DNA of 64,000 nucleotides, taken from Epiperipatus broadwayi. Taxonomy: Eukaryota > Onychophora > Udeonychophora > Euonychophora > Peripatidae. The stretch covers positions 16,491,254-16,555,253 of the forward strand of contig JAQFVV010006197.1 in assembly GCA_028023455.1 (NCBI GenBank). Direction: 5' to 3'. Position 1 is the first letter of the stretch. Every line of letters begins with the position of its first letter. The notes under the pieces are model-generated. The model made no database searches and was not told the origin of the DNA. It worked only from the letters and a program-made list of their open reading frames with translations. This document shows, in pieces, positions 34,372 to 45,400 of the stretch. The translations under genes and the position numbers were made by a program.

Positions 34372-36354
34372 ATTATATGAATTTGGCAATGCAATAAGAA
34401 AGATAAAGTTATAGTATATCATACTCAGTAATATATATTAAGGCACATAAATACTCCTTTATAATAAATTATATCTATCATTTGAAATACAAACAGAATT
34501 AATACAATTTGAAAATTAAATCTAACAGTAAAAATCAATGTAATATTTTAGAAAGTTAAAATATTAAATTAAATTGTATAAGTTTGACAGACAGACAAGT
34601 TACACTTCATTTTGGAATTTAAACCTAACCACAAAATAAATTTTGATATGAATTGTGTGATGTAGAAGATAAAAAACTTCAAATGCAATTATGATGCTTA
34701 CAATTGTGTTTTTTGGGGGGGACAGGAACTAATGTATTTGTTATGGATTGCAGCATCTGATTTTTCTTAGAATTCTAGTAAAAATTCTTGATATATTATG
34801 AAATTGTTTGATGATAAATAAACTTCATAACAATTTTTTTTAATTTTTTATAAACTGCACTAGATTATAAGGGAGAAAAAACATCATGTCATTCTGATAA
34901 GCTTGATCATCTCTTGTGGACACTGACTGTATTTATCTATTTTTGCTGCAACTTCTACATAAATACAATCTTGAAAAAAAATCTATGAAGCTCTTCACTG
35001 CAGTTACTCTATCAATACGTTTCATTTGTGTTTTGAATTTTATTTGCTGCATATAAAGAAAAAAACAGTCATGACTACTTACACCATTTACAAAAATTAC
35101 TTATATATGTCAAACAACTCAATGACTAAACTCAAATAAATTGTTTTTAAATAGTGTTAACATTAATATCTATCACTGACAGTGATCAAATGTCATCATG
35201 TAAATTATAGTACTTTATTATCTAATTATTCTATTTGTTTTCAGACAATGAACTTACATGTTAAAAAGGATAATTATTTTAGGTAAATGATTCACTAAAT
35301 AATAATAATAAATTTAGGTTTGATCAAAATTTTCACATAAAGATTGTATAAAATTGTCTCATAAAAAAGATAGACATTTGATACTAAAATAAAATTTAAT
35401 AAAATTATTGAAAAGAATAATGTAGCAATAAAAATATGTGCATTACTACTGAACACCTAAATTTTTCTGTGAAAATTATGATATTCTGTTTGTCAGTCTG
35501 TTGATGAATAATAATCAAAATTTTAGTTTGAAATAGCAAATTAGTAGCAACATTTTGTTACAAAGCAGTTAAACTCTGTTTATTTTAGATATAGTTAATT
35601 TAATGGTGGCTTCCATAATAATAAAATCTTTTTATATTGTTGGGTTATCATTTGTAATTTCACTTTATACTGGTATTGTATCTGTTGGTTTCAGAAATAC
35701 ACAGAACTTGGATAGCTTGACTCAAAGAGTATTTAAAATTTGTTTTCTTGGAAGAATTATTGAAGGTTTTAGGTTTTGGCAATGTTGAATTATTTTTAAT
35801 TTTGAAACCATCTTTGAAGACCTCAAATTTAATTAGTCTATTTCTTTGTAGCTACTCTTTTCATATAGATTAGACTTCTTTACAGTAATTGGAATTATTC
35901 ATAAACTGTAGTGATGCTGAAATACTTTCTGAAATTGGGAATCTTTTACACAAATAATAGATTGGCTTAATAATAGATCAGAAACAAGATTAATTGATCA
36001 ATCAAAATGGATTTATTTTTTAGTGTCCAGTATATTTTATTGCTTGATGTAGTTATAATTTTATTTATTCTTAAAAAAATAGGGGAGACTTCAACAGTGA
36101 CTTACAAACAGCACTGCCATGTGAGTAAAAAGTGCCTTTGTGCAAGATAAATTTTATCATATACACACCCTTCCCCATTCTATGAAATAAAATTTGTAAG
36201 TAAAAGATAATTTTTCCCAGCACTTTTGTAAGAAAACTTGAAAATATGATTTTAGTCATTTAACAAGTTTGGTAAATATCTTATATGTTCTATTTATTTA
36301 TTTTTATAAAGTAAACCTGGAGATTAAAACTAATGTTTAAAAAAATAATTTTTG
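34372..36354. other. No gene recognised
   Basis: A+T-rich. A run of seven G residues lies near 34716. Open frames of about 60 codons near 35.6 and 36.1 kb are unsupported. Confidence 0.5.
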
Positions 36355-38370
36355 AAATAATGAAACAGTCAACCTTAGTTCAAGATCGAGTTTCACTGTT
36401 CTACCACAACCCACATTTCATCCTGCTTTTTTTTTTGTCATATGTATATAAACTATATGTATATTTCTGACAAGTGTCTATAAAAGTTACAAATATAAAT
36501 TTTAAATAAAAATTCTTTGATTATTTTGATATTAATGTCACTAGATGTGAATCAGATATATACATATATTAACGGAGTTTATATATATATATAAAATTAT
36601 AAAGAAATATTGTAAGTAATTTGGTATTTTTTTTTTAATTATATTTTATTTATTTTGTAAATATTTTTATTCATATAACTACATAAAAATTTAAGATGGA
36701 AGATGCAGTCGTTAACTGTCCAAAAGTAATTTAAGGGATGGGAACTTTACTTTGTTTCATGATTAAAAAGGAATTTTTAAATTAAAGTAAAATTTAAAAC
36801 AAAGCTAATTGATTTTAAGTTAGCTGTTAACATTTTTATCAAATCTATTTCCAATCTGGAAATTGATTTGAATTTATCTTTGGACAGTTATCTTGCGATT
36901 GCATCTCCACTAACAATAGAGAAAATATTTCTGTAAATTAAAGATTAATTAGAGTTAAGAAGTTTAATTAAAAACATTCTTTGAATAACTCAAAGTTTGT
37001 ATAAATTGGGTTAAAAATCTAATGTGTCAGAGTTCGATCAATAGTCGCTAACCGACTTCACGTCTGTTTAATTTTGAGGGGCCTAAGCCACCTTCCCCTC
37101 CGTCTTCAGCCCGACTCTTCACTGTGCCAAGATATAGCTCCTGCTGATCAAGAGTGCCCGTGCAAGTAACCAGCCCAAAGTCATTATAATCGTAGTACCT
37201 AAATTCAAAATTGTAACTTTTTAAAATTAATGTTCTCTTTATTTTGAATCTCTTTTAACTTACCAATCGGCGAGTATGTTAAGTTAATAATTATTTTTTG
37301 TGTGTCAATTCACTGCAATCCAAATTAATGTTACTATAAAATTTTTCATCCATCCCATGCTTCTTATTATTTTAATAGTTTAGTGCAGTTACGATTTAAT
37401 TTTAATGATATTTTTATATTTTCACTTAAATGCCAATCAAACCCACTTTTACGAACTTCTTCTATATCCCGCTGTGGAATAAAAGGGGGGTATTAATAAG
37501 TTCTTGTTAGTTATTTCTAAATAGCTCGTATGATTGAGTTTGTATTTTAAATAAATATATGCTTTTTTAAAAAAAATATTTGATCATAAATTTATACAAA
37601 CTGTATATACTTTGCAATCTGAGGTGGATATTGGTGACCATTCATTTTATTAATTTCTTTATTGATCATCATCTCCAAAAGGCTGGCGACTTAAAGCTAT
37701 TTTGTTATTTGCACTTTTAAGTGCATGAATTTTAGTTTTTTATGTGGTAAACAAAATAGTATTGATTCAAGAAGGAGGAGAAATGCTCGCTTCATTAATT
37801 ATAGTTTAACTTATGATAAATGACTTTATCTTACATGGGTCATTATTTTAGTATATCATTACATATTTGTTAAACCATTTAAGGCTTTATTTTAGTATTT
37901 AAATTCAGTGACTTTATATTCTTATGATAGCATTTCTGGCATATGTCAAATTATTAATAAGCCACATAGGGCTTTGATCTGATTCGCCTGCACCTCATTC
38001 CAGGGAGTCATGATCGTCTTCATTCGTCATTCTTCTCCAAGTATTTATTTCTATACTGCTTTGATTTTCCAGTACCTCATTCCAGGGATTTGAAGTCTTC
38101 CATTTTTGTTATTGTTCTCGTTCCTAACCGAAGTCTAAGTCTACTTCTGGAACAAGTTGGTCAGTGTAGTTAAAGCTCTGCATGGACTTGCTGTAAACTG
38201 GATCCATAGCAACTTTCTACCTACCTTTTCTGTTTCGGTATTGCTTTAGCATGAAGCTGGCATACCACCTTAAAAATTAGAAAATGACCTGTCTTGGCGG
38301 AAACTGCCACCCTCTCTCTCACTGACATAATGCTAGCACTGCAATTTCTTATAGTTAGTTTTCTAGCCTA
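36355..38370. repeat. Unclassified ~2 kb repeat, copy 2
   Basis: Collinear with 7780-9930 in the same orientation (landmarks given there). The GC-rich island at 37030-37200 has an open minus-strand frame after TTTGAATTTAG, with an Ig-like-looking DFGLVTCTGT. However, its position matches the 8480-8640 island of copy 1 (shared TCCTGCTG and TC(G/A)GCCC pieces) and the frames differ, so it is not called an exon. A second GC-richer island at 37960-38370 contains ACCTCATTCCAGGGA twice, about 81 bases apart, and a unit related to the 9660-9795 tandem repeat. Confidence 0.6.
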
Positions 38371-39039
38371 TTTAGCAAAATAAATTGTAATGATATGTGA
38401 TAATGAAACGTTTTTCTCTTTGTAATATTTTTCGTTGGAATTTAGATCCAAATTCTCATGAAGCTGCCCTTACCTTTATTGAAATAAGCCATTCCCGTAT
38501 TTATAGAGTTTCACAATATTCTATCGTTAAATGTCGAAAATGTGTAAAATAAATGTTTTAGTCTACTCACTGATCAAAATATATCCTTATTTTTATTGTC
38601 ACAAATAGTCTATAAATGAAAATAAACTTATGTATGAAATGCCAAGGGCATCCTACTAAAATTGTATAATCAGCAAAACTCTTATCATATCTTAATATGT
38701 ATTATTCTTGATGTATAAATGTCCACCAAAACACCCAGATCCCTTTTGTAACATGAATTAAAATCCTATTTTTAAATTTACATTCAGTATTGTAACCGCC
38801 ACACTAAATTGATATTTGTTAAAATAAAAATAATTGTATGAAGTTTGTTAAATGTTTGTAATAAAAACAGTTTTAAGGTGTGAAGTTGATTACATATATA
38901 AAACTCATCTTGAATTTTGTCCAAATAAATACTTATATTTTAAACTTTAATCCAGTTGTTCAAATCTCATTAATATATTTATGTATGTTTTTAACTTATA
39001 TCTTGGGTTCACTCAATCTCTCATCATCATCATCAGCTG
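38371..39039. other. No gene recognised
   Basis: A+T-rich sequence between the ~2 kb repeat and a SINE-like copy. No supported frame; a short TCATCATCATCATC microsatellite at about 39023. Confidence 0.45.
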
Positions 39040-39232
39040 AGTTCTCATGCAAAGTGATGTAGCACTGGGCACGCAAATAATTTATGTAGTATCACCATAA
39101 GTGTTGTCCATAGTGCTATAGATTTGGGGAATGGGCAAATAGGTTAGAATTCATGATTGCTCCTGACCTGTGTATCTTGGGCATGATTGGATCTTGTTGG
39201 ATGGACATAAATTTTCGACCGGTACAATAATA
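39040..39232 (+). mobile_element. tRNA-derived SINE-like copy
   Basis: The order is an A-box-like AGTGATGTAGCACTGGGCA near 39053, a B-box-like GGTTAGAATTC near 39142, then TCCTGACCTGTGTATCTTGG, TGATTGGATC, TTGTTGGATGGACATAAATT and a terminal GACCGGTACAATA. The second half matches the copy at 10690-10848. The spacing of the two boxes is wider than in a tRNA, consistent with a decayed tRNA-derived head. Confidence 0.6.
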
Positions 39233-39649
39233 ATTAAATGATACCTTAAAACAAAAGTATTTATTTAGTAAATTTGAAATTTTTAATTTTTTACCTTCAA
39301 AAGTTTTCATATTATTTTTTGGACAATTCTGTAGAATTGCTAGTAGAGATAGGAAATATCTGCAAATAAAATAATTTATTTAAATATTTAATTGTTTTTA
39401 TCATATTTAAAAGAATTTCTCCACTACCACACATAGCCATGAAAACATTGCACTATCTCTCTCCCTTTTCGGATTGGTTCTGATATATAAGTAATTCTAT
39501 TTATAATTTACTTACCTTAAAAATGTTATCTACAGCCAGAGGTATGTTTTGTTCTGATTTCTATCTCTCTGAAATACAATAGTTGTAAAAGCTAATTTAC
39601 CTCTTAGATTTCTTTACAATATTTAGATCAACTTTAACTGGCATGTCAA
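39233..39649. other. No gene recognised
   Basis: A+T-rich, no supported frame or repeat beyond short runs. Confidence 0.45.
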
Positions 39650-40210
39650 TGATTTGTTAAAATAAAAATAATTATTGTTTGTTTCAAATTCTCTCATGCC
39701 TACACTTATTCACGATTTCTATTAACAAATTTATATTCCTTCAATAATAAAATAGTTACACTATTATTTAAATTGTTTATGGGCATGTTATTTGACTATT
39801 AAAAACTATTCTATATATATAATCCAATATTTTAAATTTTTATATTTACATCATTTCTGATATAACTTTTATATTTCATTAGGACCACCAAACTAGGTCA
39901 ATTTAAAATAAGATGGCTGATATAACTTTATATTATTAACATCTTGTTAAAAAGTTGTTTGTTTTAAAAATCTATTTGTTACTTTTAATTCAGTCTCTCT
40001 CACACATAAAACTTATTTACATTTTCTATTAACAAAAATAGTTTCAAATTGTTTTCATTCAATAATAAAATATTTACACTACTATATTAGTTTATTTTTA
40101 ACACTTATTAATAACTAAGTCATATTATAAATATATTTAATTATATAGTTTGACAATTAGGAATTTATCCAATATTGATTTAAGGGGGAAAAATTAAATT
40201 TTTATATTTA
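39650..40210. repeat. ~300 bp tandem duplication
   Basis: Two units of about 300 bases share TTGTTAAAA, TCTCTC(A/T), CACTTATT(C/T)AC, TTTCTATTAACAAA, TTCAATAATAAAATA(G/T)TTACAC and, near their ends, AATCCAATATT or TATCCAATATT with AAATTTTTATATTTA. Divergence is moderate. An inverted AATATTGGATAAAT follows near 40280. Confidence 0.6.
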
Positions 40211-40527
40211 TATTATTATTCAATACATTTTTAGAAGCAATTAAAAGGTCTTGCATTTTATTTTGTTTATTCATATGTTAATATTGGATAAATCAAACAC
40301 TTGGTTTGTTCCATTAGATACATTTTTAGACATTGTCAATAGTGAAATCATGTAGGGGTTTGCATTAAATAATATAATTATCATGAAATTTGTTATGAAT
40401 TAAATATTTTAGGGCACAATAATATCTTTTTAAAAATTATGCTTTTTATTCATTCTGTTTTCATTAAATTTGTATTGCATTATGTATTATGGTTCAATTA
40501 CAGTATTTAGCTAAAGAACACATTCAA

Positions 40528-40655
40528 AGAAAAGCTGTTTAGTAAAACATGTAAAAAGATAATACAGCATATAAAAAAGATAATATTATTAAAATAGGAA
40601 AAGCCATTTAGTAAAATATGTAAAAAGATAATACAACATAATAAAAAAGAGAGAA
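40528..40655. repeat. Two-unit tandem repeat
   Basis: Two units about 75 bases apart share GAAAAGC(T/C)(G/A)TTTAGTAAAA, then ATGTAAAAAGATAATACA and CATA(T/A)AAAAAAGA with few mismatches. Confidence 0.75.
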
Positions 40656-40674
40656 GATTAAAAATATTTTGCAC

Positions 40675-40745
40675 AACACAGCATCAGAATTGATCCTAAG
40701 GTCTCACATTTCAGAGTTAGCTACTCTATCAGTACTCTAAAGTGA
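40675..40745 (-). mobile_element. tRNA-derived SINE-like fragment
   Basis: On the minus strand the order is TTTAGAGTACTGATAGAGTA (A-box-like GAGTACTG), GCTAACTCTGAAATGTGAGA, CCTTAGGATCAATTCTG (B-box-like GGATCAATTC). The box spacing of about 40 bases is tRNA-like. The 3' body is not recognisable. It does not fold into a full tRNA with intact arms, so it is not called a tRNA gene. Confidence 0.5.
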
Positions 40746-40861
40746 ATAAGACATTTAAACTCTGTAAATACCATTGATAAACTTAATTTCATCACAACAA
40801 AATTACTGTAATTATGAGGAAATATTTTTAAAATAACTTATTTTGAAATAAATTATTAATA

Positions 40862-41335
40862 ATATAGCTTAAATGATTGGGAAATCTAAAATTCTCATAT
40901 AAATTTTATTAACTATAGTGTCAGAAGGGCATCACCGTGTTCTGTTTTATGCAATGATAGAATATATATGAAATATATTTCAAAGCTCAAGCAATTGTCA
41001 CAATAAGTTTAAGTAAAAAAAATATTCTTCTTGTATTTAAATAAAAAATGTTTACAATCTGAATGTATTTCTAAGAATAAAATAATTTGGAAATCTAAAC
41101 ATTTACATATTAATTGTTGCAACAAAATGGCATCAGTCTTTTTGGATTAGCATAATGATTTATCGAGTATATATATAGTATATTTCAAGTTTGAGTCCAC
41201 AACTAAGTTTAAATAAAGAAATACTCCTCTCTTATTGAAATAACAAATATTTACATTCAGAATATATTTATAACAATGAAATGTTTTGAAAATGTAAAAT
41301 TTTTATTTGTATATAAATTTTATTAATTATCTTTG
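40862..41335. repeat. Satellite-like tandem repeat, period ~210
   Basis: Two full units and a partial third follow each other. Shared blocks are GGAAATCTAAA, ATATAAATTTTATTAA(C/T), GGCATCA, a TATATATxxAxTATATTTCAA block, CAA(T/C)AAGTTTAA(G/A)TAAA, ATATTC or ATACTC with CT, and ATTTACA(A/T)TC(T/A)GAAT. No frame is shared. Confidence 0.6.
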
Positions 41336-41346
41336 TGTCTTGAGAC

Positions 41347-41476
41347 CTCATGATGAAGAACCTTTGTGCCTTACACAACCTGCATCTCATGATGAAGTAC
41401 TTTTGTGCCCTACACAACCTGCACACCCATGCATTGAGTGGCAATATGTATAGAGAGTTTTGCCTGTTTTAACACA
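41347..41476. repeat. 40 bp tandem repeat plus one end of the foldback family
   Basis: Two units (41347-41386, 41387-41424) read TCATGATGAAG(A/T)AC, then TTTGTGCC(T/C)TACACAACCT. They are followed by GCATTGAGTGGCAATATGTA and TAGAGAGTTTTGCCTGTTTT, which matches the right end of the 26.7 kb foldback element. Only one arm is present, so this is a broken copy. Confidence 0.7.
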
Positions 41477-42271
41477 CCCATACATGGTGGCCCTGCTTAC
41501 AAATATTTTTGTTAATAAAAAAGTTTCTAAATAAATGGCAAAATTATGTTTACTAATTTTTTAAAGAGACATGTTTTGTTTTGAGCAAATGTTATTCTGT
41601 CCTTTGAATATATAAATAATTTTTGTTTCAGAAGATATTTAAATGAGATGTTTTTATTTCATAAGAAAACAATTAAAATGAAGTGGATAAAAATTAATTG
41701 GATTCTTGCCATGAAGAATAATATAAGTGTACATTTTGGGAGGTTTTTTGAGAAGACGAGAAACTACTCTCCAATAAAAGCAGTAGATATATTTAGGTTT
41801 GTTGACAATATCCTTTTTAAAATATCATCATCATTTTAACCATTATTCTATTTCAGAAATGAAAGTTTTTCTAGGCTTAATTCACTTTCTCTGAAATATA
41901 GCATATCTTCTCCATGTCACTCTAACAAACTTTTTTTTCTCATTCATTCTATCTCACGTGATCTTTTTCTAGATTTTTTATAATCTCTTAGAAGCCAATT
42001 TAAGACTTCAAAAGTTTATCTATAGTTTAATCAACAGAAATTTACCTGCTTCCATCATTCAAGGTAATAGAGAAATAAAATGCAACAAATATATTTCTAA
42101 TTTATTTAAATAATTAAGCCAGAAGATTTAATATTAATAAATATGATATAGATAATTTATGAGGATAAGACTAATTAGTAAGATAAAATGGAATTACAGT
42201 TAAAACTTGGAATAAAATGAAAGCATTTTTACTGGAAATAAAATGATGACTTCAGGACTTCTTCTGCGCAG
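41477..42271. other. No gene recognised
   Basis: A+T-rich. A plus-strand frame of 63 codons at 41648-41839 is Lys/Asn/Ile-rich and unsupported. Confidence 0.45.
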
Positions 42272-42415
42272 ATAGGTAGAGGGGTTTGGGATCTTCAGAC
42301 TGACATGGATATTGTAGAATGTGGATGTATCTTCTACATCTTGAGGGAACTTCTCAGGATGCCAACTCCACTGATGACCATGGAGAAGTCGACACCTGAC
42401 TATTCACTCATGGTG
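42272..42415 (+). CDS. Candidate internal coding exon
   Basis: An acceptor-like CTTCTTCTGCGCAG is followed by 144 bases (48 codons without a stop) and the donor-like GTG|GTAGGT, both junctions in phase 0. The encoded segment starts IGRGVWDLQTDMDIVECGC and continues through LRELLRMPTPLMTMEKSTPD. GC content is close to half, against a very AT-rich background. The peptide has two Cys and no transmembrane segment or repeat, and I recognise no family. The frame happens to stay open beyond the donor to 42646, but composition reverts to AT-rich there, which supports an exon end near 42415. It could equally be an unrecognised repeat. Confidence 0.3.
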
Positions 42416-45400
42416 GTAGGTACTTCTAGCATTTCAATTTCTTTTTTGCAGGCACTAGATAGAATTTTAAGCAGGATGCAGACTTCTATATTATTATTAT
42501 ATATGTACATATTTTATTTAATTAGAAACATCAAAGAATCAGACCAAAATAATTATCAGAATAACAATACAACCATCAGAATAATAATACAATGTCCCTC
42601 TCCATGCTTATATATCTTATTCTATGCCTGGGATTTTATCTCATGAGTTTTCTTAATGGATTTCAATCTAATTTTTTTAATTGTTGTTCCATCTTACTTT
42701 TGCTCCTGCATTCCTTTGTGCCACTACATAGGTTCCTCTCTTTTGTCCTTTACTTTCATTTAATACCTTAAAGCATAAAGTGTTTAACTGTAAGTATTAC
42801 AACTGATGGAATGTATAGATAGAGAAATACAGCACTTATGCTGCCTTCCTTAATGGCTACCTACCTCTTTCCCATTGTATAAACTATTTTAACATTTTTT
42901 TCTAAATTGATTCTAATTTTATAATATACACTTTTTTTTTAAATAAAACCACATGATTTAAACAATCAACCTTTAACTTTAAAAATGATGCAAAATTTAC
43001 ATGCACCTATTAATAATATGTGTGGATATTAATAAATAAATTATATATATATTGTACTCTTTTGATTAGGTTCAAATATGTTTACTAAGTCAATTTTTGA
43101 AAAATTTTAAATTAACGGAAAACTTAAATAGTATAAATGCTGTATAATGTTGATAAGATTTTTAAAACTTTATTAAAATAAAGTTGAGAGTTGTAAATAT
43201 ATAAAAAAAACTATGTTAATATGTTAAAATAATAAAGCTAAATATTATGATTTTTGTATGGTTGGGAAAACTGGCTATAGTCCTATTAAATAAAGTGTTA
43301 AAAGTTATTTTAAAATAATGGTTTAAAATTAAATTAAGCTAATGTATTTTAGTATAAAAATTAGATGTAATATCTGTGTTATAAATTATTTATTAAAAGT
43401 ATAATACTCTATAGCAGACAAATGTATTTAATTTATTACAGTTAAATAATTTCAAAATTTATTATTCTAAATTGTATTATTATATTTTATTATTTTTTAT
43501 AATATAATATTTTGTAATAAAATGTTTAAGATAATTCTGTTTTCAGATAGTATTTATAAAAATTGATACATATTGTCTGGTTTTTAAGTCATGTGACCAG
43601 AAAATACACATACATTGTGCTTACAATATTTCTAATGAAAGTTTCAAAATTGCTTTAGTATTGTTTAAAAAATTGAAACATTTGTGTATCATGAGAGTAA
43701 ATGTTAGGAAAATTAGGTAGCTTTAAAATAAGTGTAGTTAGCAAAGTTAAATTTTAAAAATAGATACATTAAAATTAAATATTGGATAAATTAATAAAAT
43801 ATTATTTTTAAAATGTTATTTTAGAGAGTTTAATTTGTTTAAATAAAATTGTAAAATTAATTTAGAATTAAGTTTTATAATAATATTTAATATTAGTCAT
43901 AAATTTTATTTCTAAATTTTAATTACACAAAATTGACAAGTATGTAAATTAGATTATAAGTTGAAGAATAAATAATCAATCAGATTGGAAGTTCGATCTG
44001 GTATAAAAGTAGATGCTCTCATTGTTTTTGCTTGCTTAATAATAACTTAATAAATCAATTACTTATTATTAACTTGTTAACTTATTATCTTATCAATATT
44101 ATTATCATATATCAACATCGAAGTATTACTTAATCTATTTCTTAATATTATTTTTAAGAAGGGTTTTTAAAGGATTATCAATTTGCTAAGTTAAATTAAT
44201 AATGCAGCCCTAAATTTTTTAAAATTCTCTACTGGTTATTTTATTGAAGTTTAAGCCAACTTCATGGAAACTATGGATTTAATACCAAAATAATATATTT
44301 AAAAGAATTAACAACAGAAATACAGCTAATAAAGGAAAGTACAATTTTAAAAGTATTGTGGAATAATTTGTATTATTATTTATTTTTAATACTTTGGACA
44401 TTTGCAAGAGTGTTGAGCAGAAATATTTTTTGAAGGACTAGCAATTTTATGCATTATATTCTAAAGATAAACAACTTTATTTGGAGAACAAAAAGTTACA
44501 TGGAAAAAACTTAAATTTTAATTTTTTTTTTTAAAAAATTGAAAAATTTAATATTGAACCTAAAATAAAAAGATATCATTTATGCTTTCATTAGTAACTA
44601 CATATATTTTTCTTAGAGAAAATGTTGCAGTGAATATTTTAAAAAAGATATTGACTTAAAAAAGTTTGTTATAAACCTCTCTTGAAAAATGATTATCAAG
44701 ATAAAAACCGATATTATTACGGGTATAATTATTATGACATTGTCATTAAAAGATACCGTAAATTATTTAATATTATAAAAAAAAAATTTTTAATTATTCA
44801 TCAGAAAAAGAAATAAATGAATATTAAAAAATATTATCATGAGTGAAAATATACCATTATAAGTGACTTAAAAATTTCGTTAATATCAAATAATATTCTT
44901 GAATAGAATATAAAAACTGCGTATTTTCTGTAAAAAAATATGTATGGTTTTATAATAGCCTAGAATGATGCATCTAATGCCATAGGATCCAAGTGAATGT
45001 GAAAAAACTCCAGCAACTATTTATAAAAACCTTTTCCCAGTGATATCACATTGAATAGCTGTCATCCTGAGGAAGCTACAGATAGGACATATTTTTAAAA
45101 GACTTTCAGAACAGGATGAATAAACAATTTTTAAATATTTTTGGATTTAAAAGTCAACATTTATTATTTATGAGTTTATACGCTATGCGAGGAGAAAAGA
45201 GCTCTCTGTGTGTTTAAAGCTTTTGGACAGTAGTGGTCACCTTAGTAACAAGCATCGGGGGGAAAACTTCTATGAAAATATTAGAAGAAAAAACTTTTTA
45301 AAACTAAACTTTATGGAGAGAAGAAAGAATTGGAGTTTAGTAACTATAATTGTTTTTTTTATCATTTTACATACTAATTGTAGTATTAAATTTTATTGGT

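Noticed and set aside
37040-37198. Minus-strand frame with an Ig-like DFGLVTCTGT and an acceptor-like TTTAG
   Set aside because: Same reason: homologous in position to 8480-8640, frame not conserved, and a single Cys block is too little for an Ig domain.
40675-40745. Possible functional tRNA gene on the minus strand
   Set aside because: A and B boxes are recognisable but the acceptor and anticodon arms do not pair; a SINE remnant fits better.
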